From contig NZ_NHMP01000001.1 of NCBI RefSeq assembly GCF_002221595.1, positions 671,969 through 735,968 of the forward strand: 64,000 bases of DNA. The letters run 5' to 3'. Positions 44,681 to 53,807 of this stretch are shown here, one piece after another. Source of the stretch: Turicimonas muris (GTDB taxonomy: Bacteria > Pseudomonadota > Gammaproteobacteria > Burkholderiales > Burkholderiaceae_F). The translations under genes and the position numbers were made by a program. Within the stretch, counting starts at the first letter, position 1. Every line of letters begins with the position of its first letter. The notes under the pieces were generated by a model. That model saw nothing but the letters and a program-made list of their open reading frames with translations. It was not told where the DNA came from and did not search any database.

Positions 44681-45889
44681 ATGTCAGAACCACATAATAA
44701 TTTTAGTTCCTTGGATTATAGCCAGTACGAGGAGGATGTCGAGGAGCTCGAACAAGAAACCGACAAAAAATTCTCTTTTGTCGTCTCTATAGAAGAAGAC
44801 GGAGAACGTATTGATAAGGTTTTGAGTTCCCGCTATCCGGATTTTTCCCGCTCACGGCTTAAAACCGTCATCGAAGAAGGGGACGTTTTAGTTGACGGTG
44901 AAAGTGTTTCCAAGCCGAAACAAAAACTGCTTTTAGGCCAGCAGGTAGATGTTACGGTTAAAAGCCGTCCGGAGGACTGTCCGTTTACACCGACTCCGAT
45001 GGATTTAGACATTGTCTACGAGGACGATTCCATCCTCGTCATCAATAAGCCGGCAGGTTTAGTTGTTCACCCGGCAACGGGCCATTGGAATGATACGCTG
45101 GTTAACGGCTTGCTCGCCTATAACGAATCTTTCTCTAAACTGCCGAGAGCCGGTGTAGTCCATCGTTTGGACAGAGAAACTTCCGGTTTGATGGTGGTTG
45201 CTAAAACTGAGCAAGCTCAGCTGAGCTTAGTTAAACAGCTTCAAGAAAGAACCGTAAAAAGAGAATATTGGGCTTTGACACGAGGCCGGGCCCCAGTCGA
45301 TAAAATTATTGATGCTTCAATCGAACGAGACCCGCGAAACCCGATTAAGTTTATTGTCGGTAAGTCTGCACGGGCCAAGAACGCTCTTACCCGAGAAAAA
45401 CTCGTTCAGTTCACTGAAGTCAACGGTAAGCCTTACTCTTGGGTTGCCTGCCGCCTGCAGACCGGCAGAACGCACCAAATCAGAGTTCATATGGAATCCA
45501 TCGGGTTCCCGTTGATCGGAGATCCTTTGTATCGCAATAGACTTCCGGTTCCGAAAGATGATGGAACTAAGGTTTCGCAGTTTAATCGCCAAGCATTGCA
45601 CGCCAGCAGATTAGGCCTTGTTCATCCGCTAACCGGAGAGGTGATGGAATGGTTTGCTGAGCCGCCACAGGACTTTACCGATGTTATGGATGAATTAGGA
45701 TTTGGTCCTTGGGATAGACCGACGGAAGTTTTCGGCGATCCGGTTGTTGTCTTGGATTCCGAAGCCGATGACTTCGCACCGAACGAAGAAGCCGTAGGAC
45801 GTATTTCCTCCTGGGATGATTTTGATTTCGGAGACGAAGAAGATTCAACTGATTATTCCGTCTGGAAAATAGAGAAGAGAAAGGATTAA
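44681..45889 (+). CDS. rluD: 23S rRNA pseudouridine synthase RluD
   Basis: Makes pseudouridines 1911, 1915 and 1917 in helix 69 of 23S rRNA. 402 residues, about 75 longer than E. coli RluD owing to an acidic N-terminal extension of about 30 residues and an acidic C-terminal tail of about 60. S4 domain (GERIDKVLSSRYPDFSRSRLK), catalytic HRLDRETSGLMV and GRTHQIRVHMESIG. AAGGA lies eight bases before ATG 44681, within bamD. pgeF follows after six bases, the usual order. Confidence 0.95.
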   Translation: MSEPHNNFSSLDYSQYEEDVEELEQETDKKFSFVVSIEEDGERIDKVLSSRYPDFSRSRLKTVIEEGDVLVDGESVSKPKQKLLLGQQVDVTVKSRPEDCPFTPTPMDLDIVYEDDSILVINKPAGLVVHPATGHWNDTLVNGLLAYNESFSKLPRAGVVHRLDRETSGLMVVAKTEQAQLSLVKQLQERTVKREYWALTRGRAPVDKIIDASIERDPRNPIKFIVGKSARAKNALTREKLVQFTEVNGKPYSWVACRLQTGRTHQIRVHMESIGFPLIGDPLYRNRLPVPKDDGTKVSQFNRQALHASRLGLVHPLTGEVMEWFAEPPQDFTDVMDELGFGPWDRPTEVFGDPVVVLDSEADDFAPNEEAVGRISSWDDFDFGDEEDSTDYSVWKIEKRKD

Positions 45890-45895
45890 AGCTCT

Positions 45896-46678
45896 ATGAG
45901 TAATTTTCAAAAACCCTCGATTGAACTGATCGAACCGAATTGGCCCGCTCCGAAGAACGTTAAGGCTTTCTTTACTTCCAGAAACGGTGGAGTCTCTGCC
46001 GGTGCTTATGGCGGTGTTGACGGATTTAACGGTTTGAATTTAGGAAAACATGTCGGCGACAGCCCTTACTGTGTCAGAAAAAATCGTGAAATCGTAGAAA
46101 GTCTGGGATGCAAAGATCTGAGGTTCCTGAATCAAGTTCACTCCTCAAGAGTGTTGGAAGCTGATGAAATTATCTCTGATGCCGAAGATGCAGATGCAAG
46201 CTTTACAACTAAATCCAATGTCGGATGTGTAGTGATGACCGCGGATTGCTTGCCGATTCTTTTATGTTCAAAAGACGGAGAAATCGTTTGTGCCTGCCAC
46301 GCCGGTTGGAAAGGATTGGCCGCAGGCGTGATTCAAGAATCCGTCAGAAAAATGAGAGAAAGGTTAAGTTCTTCCGCGGTCGAAATAATGGCTTGGATTG
46401 GCCCGTGTCTAGATGTCGAGAATTTTGTGGTGCAGCAAGATGTCAAAGATATCTTTTTTAGAAGCGAATTGGCTCCCTTTGCGGATAAATACTTTATTTC
46501 AGATCCAAAAGGTTTTCTTTTAAATTTCTCGGGTTTGGCCTCCGAAACCCTTAAACTTGCAGGCGTGAACGAAGTCTATGATTCGGGATTAAGCACTTAC
46601 AGTGATCCTGCTAGATTTTATAGTTATAGGCGAGATAAAGTAACGGGAAGACATGGCGCAGTCATCTACAAACAATAA
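45896..46678 (+). CDS. pgeF: Purine nucleoside phosphorylase / laccase-domain protein (YfiH, PgeF)
   Basis: 260 residues of the multi-copper polyphenol oxidase (DUF152) family. Zinc and active-site motifs: FLNQVHSSRV (His), TADCLPILL (Cys) and CACHAGWKGLAAGV (His). E. coli YfiH edits peptidoglycan precursors carrying Ser in place of Ala, and relatives cleave purine nucleosides; either may apply. It follows rluD by six bases. The next gene overlaps its last 26 bases. Confidence 0.92.
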   Translation: MSNFQKPSIELIEPNWPAPKNVKAFFTSRNGGVSAGAYGGVDGFNGLNLGKHVGDSPYCVRKNREIVESLGCKDLRFLNQVHSSRVLEADEIISDAEDADASFTTKSNVGCVVMTADCLPILLCSKDGEIVCACHAGWKGLAAGVIQESVRKMRERLSSSAVEIMAWIGPCLDVENFVVQQDVKDIFFRSELAPFADKYFISDPKGFLLNFSGLASETLKLAGVNEVYDSGLSTYSDPARFYSYRRDKVTGRHGAVIYKQ

Positions 46679-47243
46679 GGCCGCAAATCAGGAAGATTTT
46701 CAAGAATTTCAATGGTATTACGTTCAGCCTGCTTTTAAGCAGCTGAAATTTATTGACTGGGCTTTGGGTAGTGCAGCGTTTGCCGGTGCTGTGGCCTTTT
46801 TATATGCAGTCGATCCTGACCTAATGTTAGACAGTCCTTGGGTTCTTGTGATTTTGCCTTTTTTGGCATTTCTTATCTGCTCCATTATTTTGATCCTTAA
46901 GCCGCACCGTCAAATCTTTTATCGCATTGATAAATTCGGTGTTTACTCTGAATTCAGACAATCAACGTGCCCCCTCTATACTGAGATAGAGTTGGTATTG
47001 AGCCTTTTTTTATCTTTGTTCGGAGTTCGTCATAACTTTTATATGAACAAACACTCCTCTCGAAGCAGAGAATTCAAGTGGAAGGATATTGTTTCCGTCC
47101 GAGCAAATCCTAATCTCAATAAGATTGTCGTACAGGCTGGACTGAAGGGAAAGCTCTTTCTGTTTACGACCCAGAATGAATTTAAACAAGTGCTCACGTT
47201 AGTTGAGCAATACGTTGCACAAAGCAGGACTAGCTATGATTAA
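46653..47243 (+). CDS. Inner-membrane protein of unknown function
   Basis: 196 residues, not assigned to a named family. Two membrane segments (about residues 37-53 and 65-83, FLYAV.. and WVLVILPFLAFLICSIILIL) are followed by a soluble C-terminal part (EFKWKDIVSVRANPNLNKIVVQ...LFLFTTQNEFKQVL) that looks like a small PH-type beta domain. The 26-base overlap with pgeF and 8-base overlap with the rhodanese gene place it in the rluD-rimO transcript. Confidence 0.7.
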   Translation: MAQSSTNNKAANQEDFQEFQWYYVQPAFKQLKFIDWALGSAAFAGAVAFLYAVDPDLMLDSPWVLVILPFLAFLICSIILILKPHRQIFYRIDKFGVYSEFRQSTCPLYTEIELVLSLFLSLFGVRHNFYMNKHSSRSREFKWKDIVSVRANPNLNKIVVQAGLKGKLFLFTTQNEFKQVLTLVEQYVAQSRTSYD

Positions 47244-47571
47244 GAAATTATCAATTGTCTTATTTACACTTGGAATTTGTATGAGCGCACAGGCCGGAGA
47301 ATATGTTTTGGATGTCAGATCTTTGCCTGAAGTTAATCAGACAGGAAAAATTGAAGGTGCTCTCGTCGATGACTACCACTCTCCTGATTTTTTACAGAAG
47401 TTTAAGAGTTTCAATATCAAGCCGGACGACACCGTCTTGGTTTACTGTCGATCCGGCAGGCGTGCTGAAGCTGTTAAGAGCATCCTCGAGAAGAATGGAT
47501 ACAAAAATGTTAAGAACTTAGGAGGTTATGAAGACGTCGCTAAGACCCTTAACAAACCATTGGTAAAGTAA
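47236..47571 (+). CDS. Periplasmic rhodanese-domain protein
   Basis: 111 residues from ATG 47236; the frame opens 33 bases earlier but only this start gives a signal peptide (MIKKLSIVLFTLGICMSAQAG). A single rhodanese domain with active-site Cys in YCRSGRRAEAV and the YVLDVRSLPEV entry strand, like E. coli PspE. It would transfer sulfane sulfur to thiol acceptors in the periplasm. It overlaps the preceding gene by eight bases and precedes rimO by seven. Confidence 0.87.
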   Translation: MIKKLSIVLFTLGICMSAQAGEYVLDVRSLPEVNQTGKIEGALVDDYHSPDFLQKFKSFNIKPDDTVLVYCRSGRRAEAVKSILEKNGYKNVKNLGGYEDVAKTLNKPLVK

Positions 47572-47578
47572 CTTGTAA

Positions 47579-48916
47579 ATGATAAGAAAAAGAATTCCTC
47601 GCATTGGTTTTGTCTCTTTAGGTTGCCCTAAGAACTTGGTAGACAGCCAAAGAATTGTCACGGTCCTCCGCGCTGAAGGCTACGCTATTGGTTCCACTTA
47701 TCAAGATTCTGATTTGGTAATCGTCAATACTTGCGGCTTTATTGATTCTGCGGTTCAAGAGTCCCTGGAAGCTATTCAAGAGGCTTTGGCGGAAAACGGT
47801 AAAGTTATCGTCACGGGCTGCTTAGGCAGTAAGAAAACCGAAGAAGGCAACTTTGTTGCGCTTAGGTTCCCTAAATTGTTGGGAGTAACGGGCCCGGAAG
47901 AAACCGACAAAGTGTTGGCTATGGTTCATGAAAACCTTCCTCCCCCGCATGAAGCGTTTGACAGTTTAGTTCCCGGCGGCGGAATTCTTTTAACGCCGAA
48001 GCATTATGCGTATTTGAAAATATCGGAAGGCTGCAATCACCATTGCTCTTTCTGCATCATCCCGTCTCTTCGCGGAAAATTAGTCTCCAGACCAATCGGC
48101 TCTATTCTTCGTGAGGCCGAGAATTTGGTTAAAGACGGCGTTAAAGAGTTAATTGTGATTGCTCAGGATACGGCTGCCTACGGGGTTGATGTCAAATATA
48201 AGTTGGACTTTATCGGCGGAAGAGCCGTTAAAACCAAAATTAATGTGCTTTTCGAAGAGCTTGCCAAGCTTGGAGTTTGGGTAAGGCCGCATTATGTTTA
48301 TCCGTATCCTTCCGCAGATGAATGGGTTGGCTTGATGTCGGAAAAGAAAATTCTTCCTTATCTGGATGTTCCGTTCCAGCATGCCCATCCTCGCATACTG
48401 AAAGCGATGAAGAGACCGGGCAGCGAAAAGAACTTGGAAAGAATTGAAGTATGGAGAAAGATTTGTCCTGAAATAGCCATTCGTTCTACCTTCATTACCG
48501 GCTTTCCTGGAGAAACGGAAGAAGAGTTCGAGTATCTCCTCGATTTCTTAAAAGAAGCCAAGTTGGATTGTGTGGGGGCTTTTGCCTATTCACCGATTGA
48601 AGGAGCAGCCGCTAATGAGTTGCCCGGTGCTTTGCCGCAAGAAGTTAGAGAAGAAAGACGCGAAAGATTGATGGCGCTTCAAGCTGATATTTCTAGAGAA
48701 GTTCAGAAGAAACACGTTGGTCAGACACTTAAAGTCCTCGTAGATGAATACGATGAGGAAAACCATGTGGCTATCGCTCGTTCTGAGTTCCAAGCCCCGG
48801 AAATTGACGGCGTTACTTACATTGAAGGAAAGCCGGAAGTTAAACCAGGAGACATGGTTGAAGTCGTTGTCGAGGATTCGGATGATTTCGACTTGTACGC
48901 ATCGTTGAAAAAATAA
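47579..48916 (+). CDS. rimO: Ribosomal protein S12 methylthiotransferase
   Basis: Radical-SAM enzyme that methylthiolates Asp88 of S12. 445 residues: N-terminal UPF0004 domain ([29 protein letters not shown] with three cluster Cys), radical-SAM Cys152/Cys156/Cys159 (CNHHCSFC) and a C-terminal TRAM domain with [16 protein letters not shown]. An internal insertion of about 10 residues ([14 protein letters not shown]) is common in betaproteobacterial RimO. Last gene of the rluD operon. Confidence 0.95.
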   Translation: MIRKRIPRIGFVSLGCPKNLVDSQRIVTVLRAEGYAIGSTYQDSDLVIVNTCGFIDSAVQESLEAIQEALAENGKVIVTGCLGSKKTEEGNFVALRFPKLLGVTGPEETDKVLAMVHENLPPPHEAFDSLVPGGGILLTPKHYAYLKISEGCNHHCSFCIIPSLRGKLVSRPIGSILREAENLVKDGVKELIVIAQDTAAYGVDVKYKLDFIGGRAVKTKINVLFEELAKLGVWVRPHYVYPYPSADEWVGLMSEKKILPYLDVPFQHAHPRILKAMKRPGSEKNLERIEVWRKICPEIAIRSTFITGFPGETEEEFEYLLDFLKEAKLDCVGAFAYSPIEGAAANELPGALPQEVREERRERLMALQADISREVQKKHVGQTLKVLVDEYDEENHVAIARSEFQAPEIDGVTYIEGKPEVKPGDMVEVVVEDSDDFDLYASLKK

Positions 48917-48962
48917 AGTATTCTCGAGTAGAAAGATTTCAGTGTGGCTTGTCTTTACCTTC

Positions 48963-48980
48963 GGCATCCCTCAGGGTGCC
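48963..48980 (+). terminator. Hairpin after rimO
   Basis: GGCATCC pairs with GGGTGCC (one G-T) around a CTCA loop, 46 bases after rimO. No T run follows, so it is only terminator-like. Confidence 0.45.
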
Positions 48981-48983
48981 TAA

Positions 48984-49163
48984 TCAGCCTCTAGCATTGT
49001 AAAAATCTTTTTTAGATACTCCGGCCTGCTTTGACATTGAAGAAACTAGAAACGCATCGAAAGGTTCTTCGTGTTGGGCTACCGTGACAACATACCGCTG
49101 CCCGTTAACGGTCTTAGACCATTTCTCATGAGACGTAGAGGTTCTTTTTCTTCGGACTGAACT
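48984..49163 (-). pseudogene. Possible gene remnant (C-terminal ~59 codons, no start)
   Basis: A minus-strand open stretch between TAG (49164-49166) and TGA (48984-48986) with no ATG, GTG or TTG near its beginning. It reads like the end of a real globular protein (KWSKTVNGQRYVVTVAQH, then EPFDAFLVSSMSKQAGVSKK and DFYNARG). I do not recognise the family. Its 5' part is missing or out of frame. Confidence 0.35.
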
Positions 49164-49220
49164 CTAGGTTGGTTAGAATCCTTACGACATCTCTGCAGCT
49201 TAGGGGAGGAAAGACAGAGC

Positions 49221-49541
49221 TTATGCCGCCAGCTGAAAAGGTTGAACACAGGCGATTTTGTTTTTAAGGTGGCTTGTAACTGTTTTCTTGATATTAAACC
49301 AGTAGTATTTAACAAAAAATTCTAAGGGAGCTTTACGAGACAGAAGCTCTTTTTCAAACTCTTTATCTTCTCCCACAGTAGCGTCATAAATATATTCTTT
49401 AATCTGCTCATCAAGCCGTGAAAGGGCCTCTTCTACAGTTTTGCCTTGTGCGGCAACGCCAAAATCCAAAGACACTAAGGCCCAGTGGTCATTATGTTTT
49501 TCACCGTATATTCTTACTAAAAAGAGGCCGTCTCTAACCAT
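49221..49541 (-). CDS. Small protein with HicB/DUF1902-like N-terminal half
   Basis: 106 residues. GLFLVRIYGEKHNDHWALVSLDFGVAAQGKTVEEALSRLDEQIKEY, seen across residues 5-50, has the beta-beta-alpha layout of HicB-type partial RNase H folds with an EALSRLDEQI helix, but no DNA-binding tail follows. The C-terminal half is basic and aromatic (APLEFFVKYYWFNIKK). It is not paired with a HicA-like gene; a 38-codon frame overlaps its start. Function unknown. Confidence 0.55.
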   Translation of the reverse strand: MVRDGLFLVRIYGEKHNDHWALVSLDFGVAAQGKTVEEALSRLDEQIKEYIYDATVGEDKEFEKELLSRKAPLEFFVKYYWFNIKKTVTSHLKNKIACVQPFQLAA

Positions 49542-49633
49542 TTTTGAAGTTCCTGTAGTTGAGCCGAGGATAACATCAGAGAAGAATGGTCAGGTGCTCT
49601 AAGATGTATTTCTGGGAGGGCCTGAGGGGGCAT
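49517..49633 (-). CDS. Possible 38-residue small protein
   Basis: A short minus-strand frame from ATG 49633 to TAG 49517-49519 (MPPQALPEIHLRAPDHSS... ending ELQKWLETASF), overlapping the start of the HicB-like gene by 25 bases. The overlap suggests translational coupling, but no good ribosome-binding site or known family supports it. Confidence 0.25.
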   Translation of the reverse strand: MPPQALPEIHLRAPDHSSLMLSSAQLQELQKWLETASF

Positions 49634-49639
49634 GAGGAT

Positions 49640-49900
49640 TTAAGCATCTAAAAAAGCCATCAGTTCTTTTACAGTTGAAAAAGGACCATAGACATCTTCA
49701 CTTCGAAGAGCTTTTTCGATTGTTTTCCTAGTTTCTTTATTAGGGGTATGTTTGCGCACGGCGTGAGTTTTAGTTTTTTGTAGTCCAGTAGGTTTTGTTC
49801 CAAAGACGGCTTTACGGAGCGGACGAATGCAGACACTCGGCTTTCTTACAGACGGAAAGCTCGCGCTTGTCTTAGAATGCATAGTCATATCTTTACTCAC
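49640..49900 (-). CDS. Small basic protein with antitoxin-like C-terminus
   Basis: 86 residues. The N-terminal half is basic and low in hydrophobics (SVRKPSVCIRPLRKAVFGTK); the C-terminal half (NKETRKTIEKALRSEDVYGP then FSTVKELMAFLDA) matches the pattern of RelB-type antitoxin tails (ETxxAIxxAxxG.....F.sveEl...L). No toxin gene is adjacent, so it may be an orphan antitoxin. It is upstream of and on the same strand as the HicB-like gene. Confidence 0.5.
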   Translation of the reverse strand: MSKDMTMHSKTSASFPSVRKPSVCIRPLRKAVFGTKPTGLQKTKTHAVRKHTPNKETRKTIEKALRSEDVYGPFSTVKELMAFLDA

Positions 49901-50277
49901 AAATCATCCTACTGGAACAGAATTAGACCGAAGGGCGTTACTTCAGCGGTTCTTTTTCTCCTCTAACTAGCTAACAAAAATTATACTAAAATCCCAAAAG
50001 CAAACGTATTTCCCTTAATACCGACCCCCGTTTCCTTTACCTATTAACTAAAAAATAAACTATATGAAAAATAAGCCCTTATACAAAAAAGGCAGATAAA
50101 TGCCAGAGAAAGGTCCTCAATTCCTGAACTTTTTCCTACTTCTCTCTCCGTGGCGATGTTTGCTTTCAGCGAGGCGCTTCGCTGTACCCAAAAAATAATT
50201 GAGGACAAAGAATTCAAGTTAGGAGAGTTTGTTTCCGAGCTTGTCTTTGCCTAATTATTTCGGCTCCGTAAGTTAAA
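49901..50277. other. Intergenic region with a wide inverted repeat
   Basis: About 380 AT-rich bases without a supported gene. GTCCTCAATT (50113-50122) and AATTGAGGAC (50197-50206) are perfect inverted repeats 74 bases apart, with a small AGCGA/TCGCT hairpin between them. It could mark the 3' end of the export operon transcript. Confidence 0.4.
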
Positions 50278-51498
50278 TTATTTGCTTGAAAGAATAGTCT
50301 GTCCTTTGACCGTCTTCAAAGAGTACGGGCTGCTGATGACTTCGTAGTCGTTGCGGTAGGTTCTGGCTATCAAATAAGCAATAGTCAAATAAAATACCGT
50401 CAAGCCAAGTAAATGAAGCAAGTGCGGCATGATTTGACCTATTGAGGCACCGGCCTGTGAAGCTCTTAGCATGGCATGCACTGCCGGCGTAGACGGAATA
50501 AAGAAGGCGATTATGTTCATGTAATCAGGAATATTCTGCAGAGGGAACAAATCGCCGGTGATGAATACGCAAGGCAGAGATGTGAGAACAACGGTTTGTA
50601 CGGCATAGTTCGCCCGTTTAAAGGCAAAAGCAATTACTAAAGCTAAAGCACATACCGCCATGGATAAAAAGACGCAGGTTGCCAATGTCGCCGGAATATT
50701 CTGGAACGAATTAATGCCATGCCACGCAAAGGAAGCACCTTCAATAAACAGCGTCCAGAAAAGCAGAATACAGAAAAACGGTAGATAAAGGGCAAACAAA
50801 TAAGGAAGACTCTGGATGGCACGGACTAAAGGGAAGGGCATCTGCTTGGCGCAGAACCATTCATTAATGAGTGTTCCTACCCCGGCTAAAGTTACCGTTT
50901 GGAAAATAATGCAGAATACGATTGGTACTGCAAAGTTCAAGTATCCCGAGACCGTGTTGTACATTGGCTGAAATATCACGGCAGGCGGTTTATTTGCACT
51001 TGCTGCAATCGTGCTGATGGGTACTCCCTGTTTAATCAATTGGGCGGCAATCGCGGTAGAAGCTATCTCCTGCAAAGGACCTGCTGCGCCTGCTATAGAG
51101 GAGCGAGCCTTTACAATAAAAGCTCCGTTAGAAACTAATTCCAGGGCCGTAGGGACGCCGGTAATGGCGTCTTTCATAAAGCCGTTCGGAATGGTGATGA
51201 GAGTCGTAAATTTTCCGTTTTTTAAATCTCGAATAGCCGTATCTGGATTGTTGCTGACGCCTTTAACATCTATTTGAGAAACGGCTTGTAAACCTCGGAT
51301 AAGTTCTCTCGAAATCGGAGTGTTGTCCAAATCCACTACCACTGTAGAGATATGATCCGGAAGCTGAGCCGTGTACGGCCAAGCATAGTAAAAAGAATAA
51401 AAGAAAATCGCGACTAAGAAGAACGAAAAGCAGGAGAGGTTGGTCAGACACTCCTTAACGGTCTCTAAAAAACAGTGGGTCCATCCGCAAGATTTCAT
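50278..51498 (-). CDS. ABC-2-type transport permease (second of pair)
   Basis: 406-residue inner-membrane protein of the YhhJ/YbhR type: one N-terminal membrane segment (about residues 21-41), a large periplasmic domain (STVVVDLDNTPISRELIRGL...), then five or six C-terminal segments from about residue 185. Such permeases export small molecules with an ATPase and a membrane-fusion protein. It overlaps the first permease by four bases. No ATPase gene is present in the operon. Confidence 0.88.
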   Translation of the reverse strand: MKSCGWTHCFLETVKECLTNLSCFSFFLVAIFFYSFYYAWPYTAQLPDHISTVVVDLDNTPISRELIRGLQAVSQIDVKGVSNNPDTAIRDLKNGKFTTLITIPNGFMKDAITGVPTALELVSNGAFIVKARSSIAGAAGPLQEIASTAIAAQLIKQGVPISTIAASANKPPAVIFQPMYNTVSGYLNFAVPIVFCIIFQTVTLAGVGTLINEWFCAKQMPFPLVRAIQSLPYLFALYLPFFCILLFWTLFIEGASFAWHGINSFQNIPATLATCVFLSMAVCALALVIAFAFKRANYAVQTVVLTSLPCVFITGDLFPLQNIPDYMNIIAFFIPSTPAVHAMLRASQAGASIGQIMPHLLHLLGLTVFYLTIAYLIARTYRNDYEVISSPYSLKTVKGQTILSSK

Positions 51499-52727
51499 GA
51501 GGACCTCTTCTTGTTAAATATCGAAAGAAGACTGACTGGATCAGCTTTGAGATTTTTTTCTTTACGAAAATATTTTCTTTTCAGCAAAGGGATGCCGAAA
51601 ATCAATGGAATAATGATGAGTAATCCTAGGGAGCTAAAAATTTCACCCATGTCAAGGACATTAGCTCCCATTACCCATTGCTGAGATTGCCCTCTAATAA
51701 ACCAAGTAAGCGGAAGAAGTTCGGCAAAGAATTGGACAACAGGGCTCATCGAGTCCGTCGGAATGGAAAATCCTGTAAACGGAAGAGCAGGGGCTGCATA
51801 ACCGGAGGCAACGACCAATGCAAATCGCCAGGTCGGAGCAATGGCACAGATAAGAATGGCAGCGCCTAAGAAAGCAGCCAAGCACATTAAAGCCGAAGCA
51901 AACCATACAAATAAAGAACCGCTTGGAGCCCACCCTCCTTGGCCGGCAAACAAAGCCAGATACCAAAGAATAATGAGAGAATAAATGAAGTAATGAGGAG
52001 CAAGTTTTCCTACTAAAGCTGCTGTCATGCTGTTGTCTGCATTATCCAACCAGTCTTTGATGCTGTTTCGGTAATCTTCTCGGATAATGGCCGTCACAAA
52101 GCAAAACATGGAGCCGAGAAACAAAACACCTGGAATTAAGTTGCTCCCCAAGAAGGCGTTGAAGTTCATTCCCATGTTGCCGAGAGCATAGAAGTCGGAA
52201 TGAACGACTTCAACTAAACGTCTCGCACCGGCAGGTCCGATTCCAGTGGCTAACGAAGACTTTGCAGTTTGCTGAAGCTTAAGAGCCGACATCAGGCCCG
52301 AAATATCACCTTGAATACCTCCGGCTACGGCATATCGATTTTCGTCCAAATAGACGGAGATTGAGGATCCTCGGCCGGAAAGAGTATCTTTCATATAGCC
52401 GAACGGAATAGAGATGATGCCATAAACCGTTCCTTTTTTCAGTTCTTCGAGGGCCTCAGCTTGGGTGTTGATGACTACAGGTTTGATGGCGCGGATAGAG
52501 GATAATTCCAAGGCAACTTGGCGTGATACGCTTGTGTTGTCGTTATCAACCATGGCAACCGGGACCTGTTCGATTACGCCTTTCCCCAAAAGTCCCCAGA
52601 CCACAAGCATCCATACCAATGGGAAAACAAAAGTCACCAAGACTTCTCCGGGATTTTTAACAAGACACTTAATTTCTCGAAAAGTGGTGCGGGTTACGGC
52701 GTTAAGCCAGGCAATAGGAGAGCGCAT
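51495..52727 (-). CDS. ABC-2-type transport permease (first of pair)
   Basis: 410 residues, same architecture as its partner: N-terminal segment (VLVTFVFPLVWMLVVWGLLG), periplasmic domain with VAMVDNDNTSVSRQVALEL, then a C-terminal membrane block with ALPFTGFSIPTDSMSPVVQFFAEL across the typical ABC-2 G-F/P-P region. It starts six bases after the HlyD-type gene. The two permeases probably form a heterodimer. Confidence 0.88.
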   Translation of the reverse strand: MRSPIAWLNAVTRTTFREIKCLVKNPGEVLVTFVFPLVWMLVVWGLLGKGVIEQVPVAMVDNDNTSVSRQVALELSSIRAIKPVVINTQAEALEELKKGTVYGIISIPFGYMKDTLSGRGSSISVYLDENRYAVAGGIQGDISGLMSALKLQQTAKSSLATGIGPAGARRLVEVVHSDFYALGNMGMNFNAFLGSNLIPGVLFLGSMFCFVTAIIREDYRNSIKDWLDNADNSMTAALVGKLAPHYFIYSLIILWYLALFAGQGGWAPSGSLFVWFASALMCLAAFLGAAILICAIAPTWRFALVVASGYAAPALPFTGFSIPTDSMSPVVQFFAELLPLTWFIRGQSQQWVMGANVLDMGEIFSSLGLLIIIPLIFGIPLLKRKYFRKEKNLKADPVSLLSIFNKKRSS

Positions 52728-52733
52728 AAGCGA

Positions 52734-53807
52734 CTACTTTTGAACTAAAACACTCATGCCGGGACGAAGGCCGTCCACTTTTGTCATGGGACGGGCACGT
52801 ACCTCAAACGTTCTCATATCGTAACCGGAGTCTTGGCGTGTACTTCTCCAAGTGGCATAGTTGGCTCGCGGACTGATGTAGTAGATCTTATAGGCAATCT
52901 TTTTATCGCCGAGAGCAGGGACGGTAGCCTGAAGAATTCTGCCGATTTCGATTCCCGGCATCTGCGCTTCACGGATATTGAATGTGGCATACTGGTCATT
53001 GAGATTAACTAAAGTAACGATTGGATAGCCGGCAGCGGCTAATTCTCCGTCAGTAAAGATAATCTTCTCAACTTGGGCGTCAATCGGAGAGTAAAGTGTC
53101 TTGCTCTCAGTCAAAGATTTTACTTGTTCAACGCCGGCTGCCGCTTCAGAAGTTAAATCGGCGACGGCATTCTTTTCTTGCTGACGGGCGCCGATTTCAG
53201 CAATTTCATATTGCTGTTTAGCAGCTAATGCTTGTTGAGTTGCAGCCGTCCAATTGGTTTTAACTTCATCATATCTCTGAGCCGATACTAAGCCGTCCTT
53301 ATACAAAGCGGCGATGCGGTTGTAAGTCTTGCGGGCTAACTCTTCGGCAGCAACGGCTCTTTGCCATTGTGCCTTAGCGGCTTCTTTTTCTTGCGGTCTT
53401 GCACCTTCATCAACAAGACTTTGCTTTTGTTTTGCTGCCCGCTCTTGGGCTTCTACTTGAGCAAGTTTTGCTTCTAACTCGGGAAGATGCATTTCAACCA
53501 CGGGCTGTCCGGCAGTGACAAAGTCCCCTTCCTGAATAAGAATTTTCTGTACTCTGCCTGGAACCTTGGAGGAGACGCTGACCGTGCGTGATTCCATCTG
53601 ACCCTGGAGCGGAGGTTTGGGCGGGAAAGCCGCCTGATAAATGCCCCAAACAATAAAAGTAACTAAGGCAATTAATAGTACAAGGAGAAGAATGGTTCCG
53701 AAACGTAAAGATTTCTTTTCATCGGTTTCTATCTCCTGCTGAAAGTTGCTGGGAGGATTTTCTGCAGAAGCATTATTCTTGTTTTGTTCTGTCATGTTAT
53801 TGCTCAA
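52734..53807 (-). CDS. HlyD-family membrane-fusion (periplasmic adaptor) protein
   Basis: 357 residues: one inner-membrane anchor (about residues 36-56, FGTILLLVLLIALVTFIVWG), a lipoyl/barrel-sandwich half (ESRTVSVSSKVPGRVQKILIQEGDFV), a long alpha-hairpin coiled coil (about 115-215, QEKEAAKAQWQRAVAAEELARKT...), the second lipoyl half (YSPIDAQVEKIIFTDGEL) and a beta-barrel domain. It bridges the permeases and the TolC-like protein. Overlaps the tolC-like gene by 11 bases. Confidence 0.9.
   Translation of the reverse strand: MSNNMTEQNKNNASAENPPSNFQQEIETDEKKSLRFGTILLLVLLIALVTFIVWGIYQAAFPPKPPLQGQMESRTVSVSSKVPGRVQKILIQEGDFVTAGQPVVEMHLPELEAKLAQVEAQERAAKQKQSLVDEGARPQEKEAAKAQWQRAVAAEELARKTYNRIAALYKDGLVSAQRYDEVKTNWTAATQQALAAKQQYEIAEIGARQQEKNAVADLTSEAAAGVEQVKSLTESKTLYSPIDAQVEKIIFTDGELAAAGYPIVTLVNLNDQYATFNIREAQMPGIEIGRILQATVPALGDKKIAYKIYYISPRANYATWRSTRQDSGYDMRTFEVRARPMTKVDGLRPGMSVLVQK

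Noticed and set aside
49079..49315. 78-codon minus-strand frame next to the HicB-like gene
   Set aside because: It covers the 48984-49163 stretch in another frame, which has more protein-like composition; no start signal or family.
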